DNA of 64,000 nt from NCBI GenBank assembly GCA_964035545.1, contig OZ037771.1:14638633-14702632 (forward strand), read 5' to 3'. Positions 25,015-37,600 of this stretch are shown here, one piece after another. The notes beneath the pieces were generated by a model that was given only the letters and a program-made list of their open reading frames with translations, was not told the DNA's origin and made no database searches. Position 1 is the stretch's first letter; every line of letters starts with the position of its first letter. The translations under genes were made by a program, and so were the position numbers. Source of the stretch: Bugula neritina. Taxonomy: Eukaryota > Bryozoa > Gymnolaemata > Cheilostomatida > Bugulidae.

Positions 25015-28000
25015 ATGGAGACATACTTTCTCTTTCTGGTAAGATTTCCTATAATATAGTATGTTATTGGCTGTCATTAAATAGTGGCTTTCTTGTTTAT
25101 TCAGTCTTCCAGTTATACTTTATAGCAGCAGCATGTGAAAGGATGAATATGCTCATAGCACTTCCATTAAAGTTTAACAAATGTTCATTTCTATAGTCGT
25201 TGTATATTCTAAATTACCTGTAATTTAATGTATATGTGTAGTTTTATTATATCTTATTTGGATATATTCTCCGTGATAAATCAAATTTTCTTATTTTGCT
25301 GTATTACCTTACATATTTGAATATATAGTAAGTAATATAGAATAATAATATAGGAAAACAGTAATGAAAAAAAAGAATGTTTCTTGTGGAATAAGCAATG
25401 CTGCTAGCTTGGAAATTTATGACGCATATTTATGATTAGAAAAAAAAAACAATTTTACAAAATTATTGTAGTGAAATTTATGCTAGTTTCTATAGTAGCT
25501 TTGCTTAGCTAAATTGACAGATTTTGCAGGCAAGCTGCTTACAGCACAGCTTGTGCTAGCTTAAAAACTCAGGCACTTGGCAATAGCTGGTGCTACTTTT
25601 TAGAGAGCAACTAATTAAGTTGTTAATAAATTTTCTTTTCTTTAATGTTGTGAAATACAATCATGTTTACATTGTTTATTTATTTCAAGATTATGCTACG
25701 ATACTTGATATACAACTATAATGCATGAATAAAATATTGAAATTTATGCGAAAGCTTAATATGATGTTTGCTTGTAGTATAATTACTTACAGCATTGAGA
25801 TTTTATGTTATTTAACATATGTATGTATGTATTCACATGTGCCTAAAGCTAGATTTGTAGGAATTATCATTGTGGTTCTCTTGCTGCAAAGTTTTAAGTC
25901 TTAATTACTGTTTTTAGAGTTTACTATCTGCCACTGTATGGACAGGTCAAGCGCAAACAAGTGAATCGCAAACAAGTGTATCCAGGTGAGAAAATTACTA
26001 AAAATGTTGCTGGCAGATGTTGAACACAAGGCTATCATTTTAATGCATATTATTATTGGTTAAACCTATACAATGACAAGTTTCATCTAGTTTATATAAT
26101 CTCTATGAAGGACAGCCATATCACTGCTGATGGCAATAGTAATTAATCCTTTTAGTTATTCTATCATTAAGCACTTTTAATTATTACTGAGTAATTCACA
26201 GTGGAACATTTAGCTATTAGAATTGCTATAAGAACTTGTCCTATCAAATTTTAGCATATCATACCAGACGTCTGAACTGTTTCTTTCAACAACCTTCAAC
26301 GTCTACCAGATAAGCAGAGACTTGAGAAAAGATGATGGAAGCGTACTGTTTACCACCCACGGTGCTCTTCAATCAAGTGACGGTCAAACTGTCACCTCTG
26401 TTGCATCTATTCCTTATGCATCACTCACAGGCTTCAAACAGTTAGATGAAGATCGTGTTGTCATTGTCGTGAACAACAAGCACTGTTTGAAGCTTTTTAA
26501 CAGAGCCGCTAATGCCATATCCACCCTCGCCGGAACTTGTGGATACAGAGGATACAAAGAAGGGGCTCCTGGTTGGAGCATGATGCGATACCCTGAAAGT
26601 GTTGAGATTGATATGAGGAACCCGGGTCGTGTGCTAGTCACTGACAGCTTAAATCAAGCAATAAGATCTGTGGATCTGGAAACCGGAGTTCTCAGAACAG
26701 TCATCAGGTCTGGTTTTGACTACCCTCGCGGTATGATCTGGTTTGGGGACACGCTGCTTGTAACCAACCTTCACTACATCTCCCAAGTCACCTGGCCCAG
26801 CAGTGAAGATGATCCAACCAATGAACAGATCATCGGCTCATCTTCCCAGCACGGAATCGCTGATGGCAGCTTCAGTGTCGCACAACTCGAGTCTCCTAGC
26901 GTGATCTCTAAACTGACTGAGGACCTCTATCTGGTGACCGACTACGAGTTCAAGGGCCTCAAGCTGTTGGACTTTAAGAATGAATACGTTGGTCCAGTTT
27001 GCTTTCAGGGAGAAAGTCCTTGTGAAGCCAGCAGTGAATTGCCAAGTGAATTGAGATCTGTACACGTTGACGGTGACGTTGTTTACATTGGAGCCAGCCA
27101 GGATATCTACAAGCTGAGTGGTCAGTTAATAACTTTATTCAGTTTTTTGTGAGCATATACCAAGTGTTTTGTTTATTATAACCATCAGTTTTTATTGTAA
27201 AAATTTGTATAAACTTTACATAAGTATTACTATTGAATAGATTTATGGATAAAGTTTAAAGCATGCACCACTTTTTTCTTATTACTTATGAGTGAAGTTA
27301 TATTGAGTAGATTTGCATATGTTTAAAACTTTATCTTATGCTATAGAATTATTGATTCAAATTTGCAGGGCCTAAACTACCATCAGTGAAAGCTGACTCA
27401 TGCTCATATGACAACATTACTGCCTACTTGGAACCATGCCAACCTACAGTCAAGGTTCAGTTACATGGTGGAGACATGGTAGAGCTACCTTTGGGAAACT
27501 ATCAGTTCACTAGGAGAGATAACTCCACCAACTGCACCTACCATGTCGCCATTGCTAGTAAGTGATGAGTCATTAGCATCAAAATAAAATGCAACATGCA
27601 GCTGCCAATTTATGGAAATTAGTATACCCTACAATTAGAGTTCTTTTTGGACCTTTTTATACAGTTTTGTACCGGCTCTTGAATTCACTCGCGATTTTTC
27701 AAGTAATTCTTCATTTTCAGTGTAGTAGATTTGAATATAATTGCACTTGTCATCTACTTACAGGAAGTCCCGTTTCAAAGAGACTGGTGTTCAGATCAGA
27801 GTATGACATCCCGTGTGCCTCCCTCAACACCGGCTCTGATACCAGCTTCCTTGACTCCATTCTGGCTCAGAGAAGAGACGATCTGCAAGACATCTGCCTT
27901 CAAGGTTAGCATTTTGTGTGGCATTGATTTGTCGTATAAATTACCTTTAAACTTTTTATGAATGAAATTAATTTTTACGCGATTCATTAAGTTGTGCTTG

Positions 28001-28770
28001 TCTTTTCTCTTGATTGTGGTTACTTTCGAGTTTCTTTAAGCATCAACTTACATTCTTTTGTCTTAATATTGCTTTAAAAATATCGCAAGAAAAATTCTGC
28101 TTGTAGTTAATACCTAGCTTCCAAAAATTTGACTTTATTCTAGTTATGGAAATTTTTGAAAATTCTTAAATGATAAAATATGTAGTGAATAAATATTTCA
28201 CTTCCAACACTGCAACGGCTATACTCTCACTCATATCATGTTTATTGATACTGTTACTTCTGGTTTTTAGATTGTACCATGTCCTCTACTTTGCAACCCT
28301 GGTATGAGTGTGAAAGAAATGTACTCACTGCTCATTGGCCAACCGACATTCTACTGCCTGCATCTTCTGAAACACTTCCTGTACAACTGAACGGTGAATT
28401 GGAAAGGAGGCTAAGTGAATCGGCAGCAATGCAGCTATCTTACATTGGCATCATTGGTCAAAACCCACCGTATGTATGACTGCTTTGTTTTATTGAAACT
28501 ACTTTAATAACTACGGCTTTTAATAGTTGATGCATTAACTTGAAGTTTTGAAAAGTTATTCCATGTAAGTCTAAATGTTCATTTTACAAAACAAATTAAA
28601 AACAGAGTTTCAATTATTTATAATTATTTAGATTTGTATATTTATCTTATATATACAGGTTAATAGCTGCTAGAGAAAGTAACGGAAAGGGAGTCGAGAT
28701 AACTCTTATAGTGTCCAGCTGTACTGATGGATCTAAGGAATTTGATGCAAGTCAAGGCGTTTGTGTTTAA
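25015..28770 (+). CDS. Secreted NHL beta-propeller protein, right copy
   Basis: Seven exons: 25015-25038, 25918-25985, 26255-27120, 27369-27557, 27764-27904, 28271-28469 and 28659-28770 (TAA). The total of 1599 nt gives 532 aa. The architecture is the same as the left copy: signal peptide (METYFLFL...), NHL-like propeller in the 866-nt exon, then the Cys-containing C-terminal region. Differences are a 15-nt in-frame insertion in exon 2 that repeats a QTS motif, one extra codon near the C-terminus, and scattered substitutions. The second half of exon 3 is almost identical between the copies. AATAAA lies at 28892-28897. No stop or splice defect is seen, so both copies look functional. Confidence 0.85.
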
Positions 28771-30262
28771 AGTTACACAGAATTGCATCAGCATATTATG
28801 CATGTGTCAATGTGATAAATGCAACTTAACCTATTTAACTTAGCTGGGTTTTTCAGACTGATTATTATAGCTATAAACTTACTACGCAAAGAATAAAATT
28901 ATATATAATATAACTCTACGGCTGTGTTTTATTAAATATAAATTTAATCATTCTGTTTCTTGCATATGGTTTACTGGAGTTAAAATTGAAGCTTTTGAAC
29001 TTACTGTATCAGTCAGTGGCTTACAGTTATCAGTTACTAACCTACATTGTAAGTTACTGACCTACATTGTAAGTTACTGACCTACATTGTAAGTTACTGA
29101 CCTTCACTGTAAGTTACTGACCTTCACTGTAAGTTACTGACCTACATTGTAAGTTACTGACCTACGTTGTAAGTTACTGACCTACATTGTAAGTTACTGA
29201 CCTTCACTGTAAGTTACTGACCTTCACTGTAAGTTACTGACCTGCATTGTAAGTTACTGACCTACGTTGTAAGTCAGTAACTTACAGCAGCTTATATTGG
29301 TGTGAACTGATTACTGCATGTGTCATGATATCATTTACTTCTGAAAAGGAAATATATTACACCTACCCACAGAAGTCTTGTATATGTATTTATTAATTTA
29401 TAAAAGTTATAATTAATAGCCTGCTGAGTTAAACAATGTAGCAGCATTACAGCTATGAGATAGTAATGGAGAAACTGAGAAAAGCCTGTGTTCTAAATTA
29501 AAAATGCAGCCAAGAAGTTATGTTTCTTCAATAAGTTAAGATCTAGAAACTCATTCTTCTAATTGTACCAGCCTGTTCAAACTGTCTTCTATAAAAGTAT
29601 TTATGATTCCATGGAAACCCTTATAGTAGTCATTATTAAAGCAGCACTTTTTACTATACAAGGTCATCATGCATCTCTAGCTAGGGCACAGACAAACAGA
29701 GTTTTAAGTCAGCAAGTATTTATAGTACTATTATATACACATATCTAGGTTTCATATTTTTCATCTTATGCTTATACAATGTTGTAGCAATGCTAAATTT
29801 AACCTATTAACAACGCAAAATACATCTCATTACAAGCTCTAACATATGTTATAGCCACAGTGACTAACTGATATATTGGTTTCTTCATATATATCCTTCA
29901 CTTACATTTTCCCAAAGTAATAACACAACTAATAATAATAATAATAGGTGATGAATGTTTTATGATTTGAACAGAAATAAATTCTGTCATCAAACAGACT
30001 GTGGCGCAGTGCTAACTCTGGTAAATATTCCTAAGGGGGGGGGGGGGGAGAATATGTGAAATAAATCACTTTGAATCCCAGTTAGTAAGAAACAAAATGT
30101 TGAAACCCAGGCTAAACAGAAGTCTTTACTTTTTCACTGGACAAAAACTTTTAGAATAAATTGAATAAATTTAATCTGTTCAGTTTTTGTTTCAAGCATG
30201 TTTGAAAAGTTTCATAAAAGTTCTTTTATTTCAGATAAAACTCTTACAAAATATTTAACACA
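28771..30262. other. 3' flank between NHL and Gly-rich genes (right unit)
   Basis: No coding sequence. It is parallel to 17983-19331. It contains the 20-bp minisatellite (29041-29280), a G tract at about 30034-30048, and TTTATT at 30225-30230, which reads AATAAA for the minus-strand Gly-rich gene. Confidence 0.65.
29041..29280. repeat. 20-bp minisatellite, 12 units
   Basis: Twelve exact-length units of the type CCTACATTGTAAGTTACTGA. Variants at the start of the unit (ACATT, TTCAC, ACGTT, GCATT) repeat in the order ACATT-TTCAC-TTCAC-ACATT/GCATT-ACGTT twice. This points to a 100-bp higher-order duplication. The left unit has only a few degenerate copies. Confidence 0.9.
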
Positions 30263-33205
30263 TTATTTCCCAAAACTTCCATTCTGCAGAGCTTTTAGTA
30301 TGGCGGACTGTGCTCCATGCTCTGCGGCATTATGATGTGAATCAGTACCAGCATGGGGGTCATTACGTCCACCCGATATTATTGAGTTAGCGAGGTTAAG
30401 AACTCCATCTGTCAAACCGCTAATGGCTACAAAAAAATGATTAAACTTAGATTTGCACAAGATTTTGTAACATGAAAAATTATAAAATGCTACTTCTATA
30501 GCTTTCTCAATTTATTTGTAAAGCTTATACTGTTTTATGAATTTAGAGGTGATAAGCATGATGGCGTTTGCGAAATGCATTCCTTCACAATATAACAACA
30601 AATTCATGCTGCAGAATGCATTAATATGGCATACAACTACTATGTTATTTAATGTGTTTAGTTTGGAGGTATTATATTTCTATCTCAACATATATAATTT
30701 ACTTCAAACAACTTCAAGCTAAGAGCAGACAACTACAGCTAAAACAGAGTATTGCAGAATTTAAACTAGTTTTTATACCTCCAATTGGAAGTCCGCCAAT
30801 TGCTCCAGCAGCTCCGGCAGCAGCACCTCCTGTAGTGGCAGCACTTCCTGTGGCAGCAGCACCTCCTGTAGTAGCAGCACCTCCTGTAGTAGCAGCACCT
30901 CCTGTGGTAGCAGCACCTCCTGTGGTAGCGCCCCCAGCGGCACCTCCTCCTCCTAAATATATCAGTTCATACTAATCTTTAATGTAATTACATACAAACA
31001 TAATGAGCTATAATTCAAAGTTTGAACTTTCACAATGTGATCAAAACCCAGGGTAGACTATACGAATTAAATTACTTCAATATAACTTTTTTAGATTTAT
31101 TAGATGATAAAGCAATATTTTTATGGAATGCCAGTTAAGAAAATTGTTATAAGAAATTGTCTTACCATGTGAACTAGCTCCAAACATTTATGTGTAATAA
31201 TATTACACTAAGTAATGTTTATACTTTTAGTATATGTAAATACTTGATCATTTTTACACCTTCGGAATCAATTAATCACGTTGATAAACACCAACTTTAA
31301 TATAATAGTTATATAGATTACAATAAACACACTAACCTCTACATGCATATTCTAAGAAAATGATTACTAGATAATAAAATTTGTTTGCAAAAGTTTACCC
31401 AGAAGTCCAGACAGTCCGCCGAGAAGTCCAGCAGCACCGCCTGATCCACCTGAACCTCCTTTAAAATCAGAAAAATCAAAGGCTTTTTCTTTCTCAAGTA
31501 AATGAAATCATCAGTGTAAACGAGTGCATGCAGGTTGTTACTAAAATGCTTTTTATGAAACATGAGTCCGACAAAGTTGGTAGCATAACATTATTTAGTT
31601 CAACAAAATAATATGAAAGATTATCATTTGCTAGTGTAAAAAGTCTGATAAATTTGATATCAAGCTGTTGATATAAATTATTAAAAACAAGTTTTGAAAT
31701 ATTCTGTTTGTATTGTCATTGTTACAAATTAAATTAATTGTTGTTATATTTACCTAGAAGACCTGTCAAGCCGGAAATAATACCACTAGCACCTCCTAGA
31801 AGTGTAAATAAAAACAAGATTAATAACAAATGAGATATAAATACTGTCACTATAACCACAGCAATGACAATATTGATTCATATAGTTTATTTAATAAATT
31901 TAATCATATAGTATTTAGTATTAGAAAAACAGTCGCTGGAGTAGTATATAGAACTTTTAGTAACTTTTACGAAAAATAATTTCTTTATTCCTAATCTTTG
32001 TATTTGTGGGTGAAAGTGTAATATTGATCTGTTAAAAAGAAAAGACTAGAACAAATGGACAAACACAAAGTGCATGATTCAAATCATAGCCATAATACAC
32101 AATGGGTAGTCAAAGCGATACTTACCAGAACCTCCTCCTAATAAGCCACCGAGAGTATTCAATAGTCCTGAGGCTACGAACAGACATCAAAATATTCTCT
32201 GCGCAATTATTTAGATAACATTATAGAATGTATATTATAATTAATACTATTATACATATAATGAGTATTATTATACATACTATTACAGATATCATTAGGC
32301 TATATAATTATATTGTTATAGATCTTAATAACATAATATCAAATGTTAAACTTGAGTATTTATTCAGAATTCAAGCAGTCTAACAGGTAAAAAGATATTC
32401 GTGCAAATAAATAACTTTTATTGAATAACTATAAATGTTAAGAATCAGCACCCGGATGACGGTGACGGAGTGCAGTGGTTGGGGTCTCCAGTTTAAAATT
32501 TATAATTTAGACAGTGTCTATACAAATAATTTACTCAGTCACCCTCATCTCAGTGCTGCTTCTAGTGAGCCCCCTAAATATTACTACCTTATAGTCTGAC
32601 TACTACATAATATTATAGGTAAACTATAATACTTGATCGCTACTCTGTAGTCTGAGCGCTACACAACCTGCATGCATACCCAAGGGACTTCTTACCTCCA
32701 GCCAGTATATCTGCAAAATATATGAATTCAATAAATATATTTTAATGCAGTCTACATGGATGATTAGAAGTGTCATTCATCAGACTTGTTGACACATCAG
32801 TCTTTCATCTGACAGCAAAGAGTCATCATAAGGAAAGAAGTTATCATCTCTATTAGAAACAAATGTATAGATGCTGTAGTAGCACGATTAGAATTCGAAA
32901 TATATAGCTTTACAAAAGCCAACTACGTCATAAATCTCTAGATTATAGTGATACTTGTAATAATTTTCAAGAGTGCGTAACTCCTAGATTCTACCTAAAT
33001 TTATTTCAAGAAGTAAAACACGATCATTTTATCTCCTTTTAAAATGCTCACTGAAAAAGCTCTAACATTAGGTTTAAGCTATTTATTACAAATGTTCATT
33101 GAAATAGCTGAGGATCTTACTTCTTTTCTCCTCCTCTTCAGTGAGGGGGGCTGAGAAAACAGCTCCAACAGCTAATACCAACGTCACAGCAGCAGACAGC
33201 TTCAT
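30263..33205 (-). CDS. Secreted Gly/Ala/Thr-rich repeat protein
   Basis: Seven exons on the minus strand: 33205-33121 (ATG), 32710-32696, 32173-32126, 31795-31754, 31458-31399, 30952-30779 and 30426-30263 (TAA). The total of 588 nt gives 195 aa. Exon 1 encodes a signal peptide (MKLSAAVTLVLAVGAVFS) followed by an acidic TEEEEKR stretch ending in a possible dibasic cleavage site. The middle exons encode Gly/Leu/Ser-rich segments (GLLNTLGGLLGGG, GLTGLLG, GLLGGLSGLLG). Exon 6 encodes about nine GGAATT-type hexapeptide repeats. The last exon is non-repetitive and His-rich (DSHHNAAEH). All introns are phase 1 and one exon is only 15 nt. Composition suggests a structural, matrix, adhesive or antimicrobial secreted protein, and I cannot choose between these. 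A truncated copy lies at 19332-20955. Confidence 0.75.
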
Positions 33206-34668
33206 ATTCAATTCTTAGAGTGACCGGACTAGTATGCCAGATGAGAGGGAGTGAGAGCTTTGCGGAAAGAATGTAGTTGAGACTAACTTGTATCACCAGG
33301 GAAGTAACAGATGGTGACAGGAAACGCGTCAAGGTGTTATCTTTGCAGCTAACTAAGTAATACTATATGATTGGGAGCAGTGAAGACTGGGAAACTTGTG
33401 GGCATGAAATGTTGTTTTTCATAGTTTTAGTTAAACAGCTATTTACCACCAACCATCTTTTCAATTGTCTTTTCTCGCTACTCATCGGTTATAAAAATGT
33501 GATGTTAACCTTATAATAATTACCTTGTGAATATTTTATTGGTAAAAATAAGCAGTTCTTCATTTTATAAGCTGTTTCTGCACCATATTTGAACAATATA
33601 ACAGCTTATAATGTAATTACTAAAAGGAACTACATTTACAATAATAGAAGTGCTAACTTTAATTTAAATTTGTTATGTAATAGTTTGCTAATTGCTTGAC
33701 TCCATTAAACTTACAAGCTAAACAAGTAGTAGAGAACGGAATTACAGTAAAGAGTTTAATGCAACTTACTTAGGATCTAATACAACACCCGAAACCACTG
33801 ACGTTATAGTTTGTTGAAGATGCTGGGCAAATGGTAGTGTTTGTTGTATTTTAGAACAGCTTGCTGCAAGCCGCCTAAACACTGGTATTAACCTAAGCTA
33901 TTATAATGTAATTTTTACAATCAAGGAGGTGTAAAACACTTGTAGAAAACTCTTACAATATAGAAAATGCAGAATTCAAATAAAAATTGTGTATTTATTG
34001 ATATAACCAGTGGATAAAAGACTATATACAGGAAGTCAAAATGTGCACTAACAAGAATATAGTATTCATGCTTTTCTTTGAGATTTTAAGTTACTACAAA
34101 CTTTATATAGTTCTAAATCTCACGCTACTCTAAACAAAATATAGTAGTTGTAGAAAACATAGCACTCTTATACAATGTTAGTATGAAAAGATGAATTAGG
34201 TAAATATACTGGCCTGAAATGCATGCACTTTAGGATAAACAAATTCTTGGAGCTTAGTATTTGCATGCACAACTTGTGTAAGTCACCGAAAGTTTGGAAA
34301 CCATTTCACTCTCCGTGACATGGTTGAAAAAGCTGACTCAAAGTTTAAGCAGCTTTGCGTTGCTACGCCTGGAAGCAGATACCACATCTGTTGATTTACG
34401 TGATGTAACAGCTATTCCATCGCATCTTTTCATGCGAGACGAGTATTTAAATTGGCACTCGAATCATTGTAAAACTGATTGTTAGAAATACAATGCCTAT
34501 ACTAGGATCAAACCTTAAATTTACTTTGCATTTTATATCCATTATCGATATTAATCAAGTAGTAATTGTAATACAATTGTCTTGCTGGGATTAGAGGCAA
34601 CACTATAAATAAAAACACTATCGATATTTAAACATATAGAAGCTATTTTTTAATACTTGGGCATCTGA
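33206..34668. other. Intergenic between Gly-rich gene and SLC16-like gene
   Basis: No gene recognised. The first part is the promoter side of the Gly-rich gene. No clear TATA box was found. The remainder is AT-rich with short spurious frames. Confidence 0.55.
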
Positions 34669-37600
34669 TCATGATGTCACTTCCATGTCGTATGCGTTGT
34701 TGGTGTAGTTATGACAAGCGCTAACAGGTGTGCTGGGCTTAGCCTCCACTTCCTTTACTGGAGACTGTTTACAGGAACTTGATAGAGGAATACACAATAA
34801 CATTAGTCCACTTAGAACTAGCCCACTTCCACCAAATGCAAACACGGCTGGAAAACTATAGTTAGTTTTTGAAAACAGCCAACCTGCAAAAGAGGAAAAC
34901 TCTCAAATAGATTGTGTTTGTCTACTTATAGGTACTCTTTTGAGAGGTTCAACTGGGGGCAGACAACTTTGATTGAACTAAAACTTTACCTGCAATCAAG
35001 GGCCCAGTGAGAGAAGGAATGGATACGAAGAAGTTGACCATACCAAAAGCTAATGGTAGTTTGTTCACTCCTATAAGATCAGCGAGTGTGGTGCATTGTA
35101 AGCAGAATATAGCCCCTGTATAATGCATAATAAGATAAAATAATAAACTATACATGGCGTGCAGTAGTATAAAGCATTGACATTGTAAATTTTAGCCAAA
35201 TATAGGAGAACTATAATGAAGCATTCAAAGTAACTTAGTGCAACAACAAAACTAAAATAAAGAAATAATTATTCTTGCCATTAGCAGAAAACGGTGAAGT
35301 CTATGAATTAAGTCAAGTCATATTTTTCTACTTTTGTGTAGTCCAGTCTATTGATCAAATAATTTCTGCAAACGGTTTGAAGTTAAAACGCATATCTATG
35401 CTTGCAGTTATTACAATTTCTAAAGTTTTTGTTTTGCATTATAATTTTTAGTCTGCGAGTTTAGATAAAATAGGGAAACACCTTACAACTTCCTATGCAA
35501 GTAAATGGTACTATAGTAGAAATAACTTTGCACACATGGTATATATACCACTTGAACATCCGTGTGCCAAACAGTTATGTAACTTTGATTATCAAATGAT
35601 AACTAAATGTTTTAGCTCATTCCAGTTGACATAAGCTTAAATAGATTTGAAAACAGTTGAAGCTATAAATAGCCTTTTACTTGCTGGTTGAGGATGCTAG
35701 TGAATGGTGCAGAAAATGTAAAATGTAGATTTTACATTAAATATGTAATTTAAAATGCATTCTTTTACTTTATGATATGCTAACTTAAATCGTTTAAAAC
35801 TTAAAGAATCACAGCTTTCACGCTGTATCGAAGTTGACATGTACACTGAGGTTTATAGATAAACTAGTAATTAGAAAACTTCCCCCCCCCCCACTGTTAT
35901 TTGAACCCGAGACCTCTAACTTGCAAGCAGGAAAGCTACCATTAAAATACAAAGGTTATTGGGTAAACTCAAAGCTGCAGTGAACAGATATTTAAGCAAG
36001 AAGCTTCAGTGAAATGTATGTGCACGCGCCGGTGAGAATATAGAAAGATAAATAATTTACTTGCCCATTCCAATCCCATATAGAGCTGAGTAGATCACTT
36101 GCGCTACAAAGGTTGGCCCAAAGCTGTACACAGTACACAATCCGAGAGCGATGTGGCTCCCAAGAAACCATAAAAGTCTTTTGCTCCGAAAATACTTCAA
36201 ATCTATGATGAAGCCAAAGAAGATGCGACTTAGAAAGTTGCCTATACCTATTATTGAAAGTAGATAACTCCTCTCTTTCTCGGGAATACCATAGTGTTTG
36301 GCTCGGTATGGAATATATACAAAAGGAAGGAAGTATACATGATGCAACAGGATCTTTCCAAGAGCGAATATTGTAAAATTAGGAGTCTTTAGAAGCCTAA
36401 AGTCCACAGAACTTTTAAGTGCAGACGTTAGTGTTACTTGCAGAGAAGTTGATTTAGGTTCTGTTGCAGCCTTCAACTTTGATTCATTTGAACCTGTGGA
36501 AATCCTTTTGTTCAGAGTAGAAATCTTATGTTGCCGAATTCGCATGGCTTCCTCCACTGGTATTATAAGGAAAGCAAACACAAGACCATTTAGCAAGATG
36601 GCCGACAGAATCAGACAGGTACCAAAATAGGCAAACTCATTGAGAAGAAAATTCGTGAGAGGTGGGAATGCGATTAGACCTATTCCGGTGCCACACGTCG
36701 CTATGCCATTGGCCAATCCCCTCCTCTTGCAGAAGAACTGTCCAAGTAGACAGGCTCCTGGCTGGTATATGAGACCCAATCCAATACCTGGCAATAGAGA
36801 ACACACTTTAGCTAATAAAGTTTCTACTGGAATACTGGCTTGGACCTGTTTATGAAAATCATTGATCGCTAGTGGCCATGGTGTCCAAATCTCACGCAAG
36901 TTTATAGTTCATATTCCTGTGAGAAAGCCCTGATGAAGGGGTTTTTTGTTAAATTAGCTAAGGGCTTATTTATATGAGGCACAGGAGCAATTATGAATAG
37001 ATGCTCTTCTTAACACCACCAACAGCCTTTGTCAGGGTTCGAACCCACAACTTTGTGTTTACTAAGCAAACACCCTAGACTACAGCTGCTCCTCGTGGTG
37101 TCTCAGTATCGTTTTATAAGAAGATTGTTACATGATAATAAACTATTTCGGTTAGTTAGCCTACAGTCAACTACTTGTAATTTGTTAAAATAAACTTTTA
37201 GCATAGAATAGTGTTTTGCTACTCAATAATTGTACCTTAAAAGGAACGGAATAGGCAACTTTTTAACTTTAACTCCATTGTCTCACTGCATTCAACATAC
37301 AGAAGAGGATAAAGAAATTGTTTTAATTTAATTCATAATTTAAAAACTTTTGACTTGCTACTTTTCAAAGCCTTGCCAAAAAATAGTAAATAGTGAATAT
37401 TGAAGCATTGCACAACATGTGGATAAGCATCAGTGATGAAGGTGCAGTGAATGTAAACATAATTGATCATGATGCAACTTTCTTTCCAATGAGCATGCAT
37501 TGCCGGTTTAAGAATAAAATTTTGTAGTGGTTGAAAACAAAGTAACCATTCACACAATATGGAAATTATTTATCTTAGTGTAGTATAATACGAAAATGTA

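Noticed and set aside
36788-36899. Extension of the SLC16-like exon to an upstream Met (MREIWTP...)
   Set aside because: A good acceptor at 36788-36789 joins in frame to the preceding exon and restores the conserved GxGLG motif. The extension is intron.
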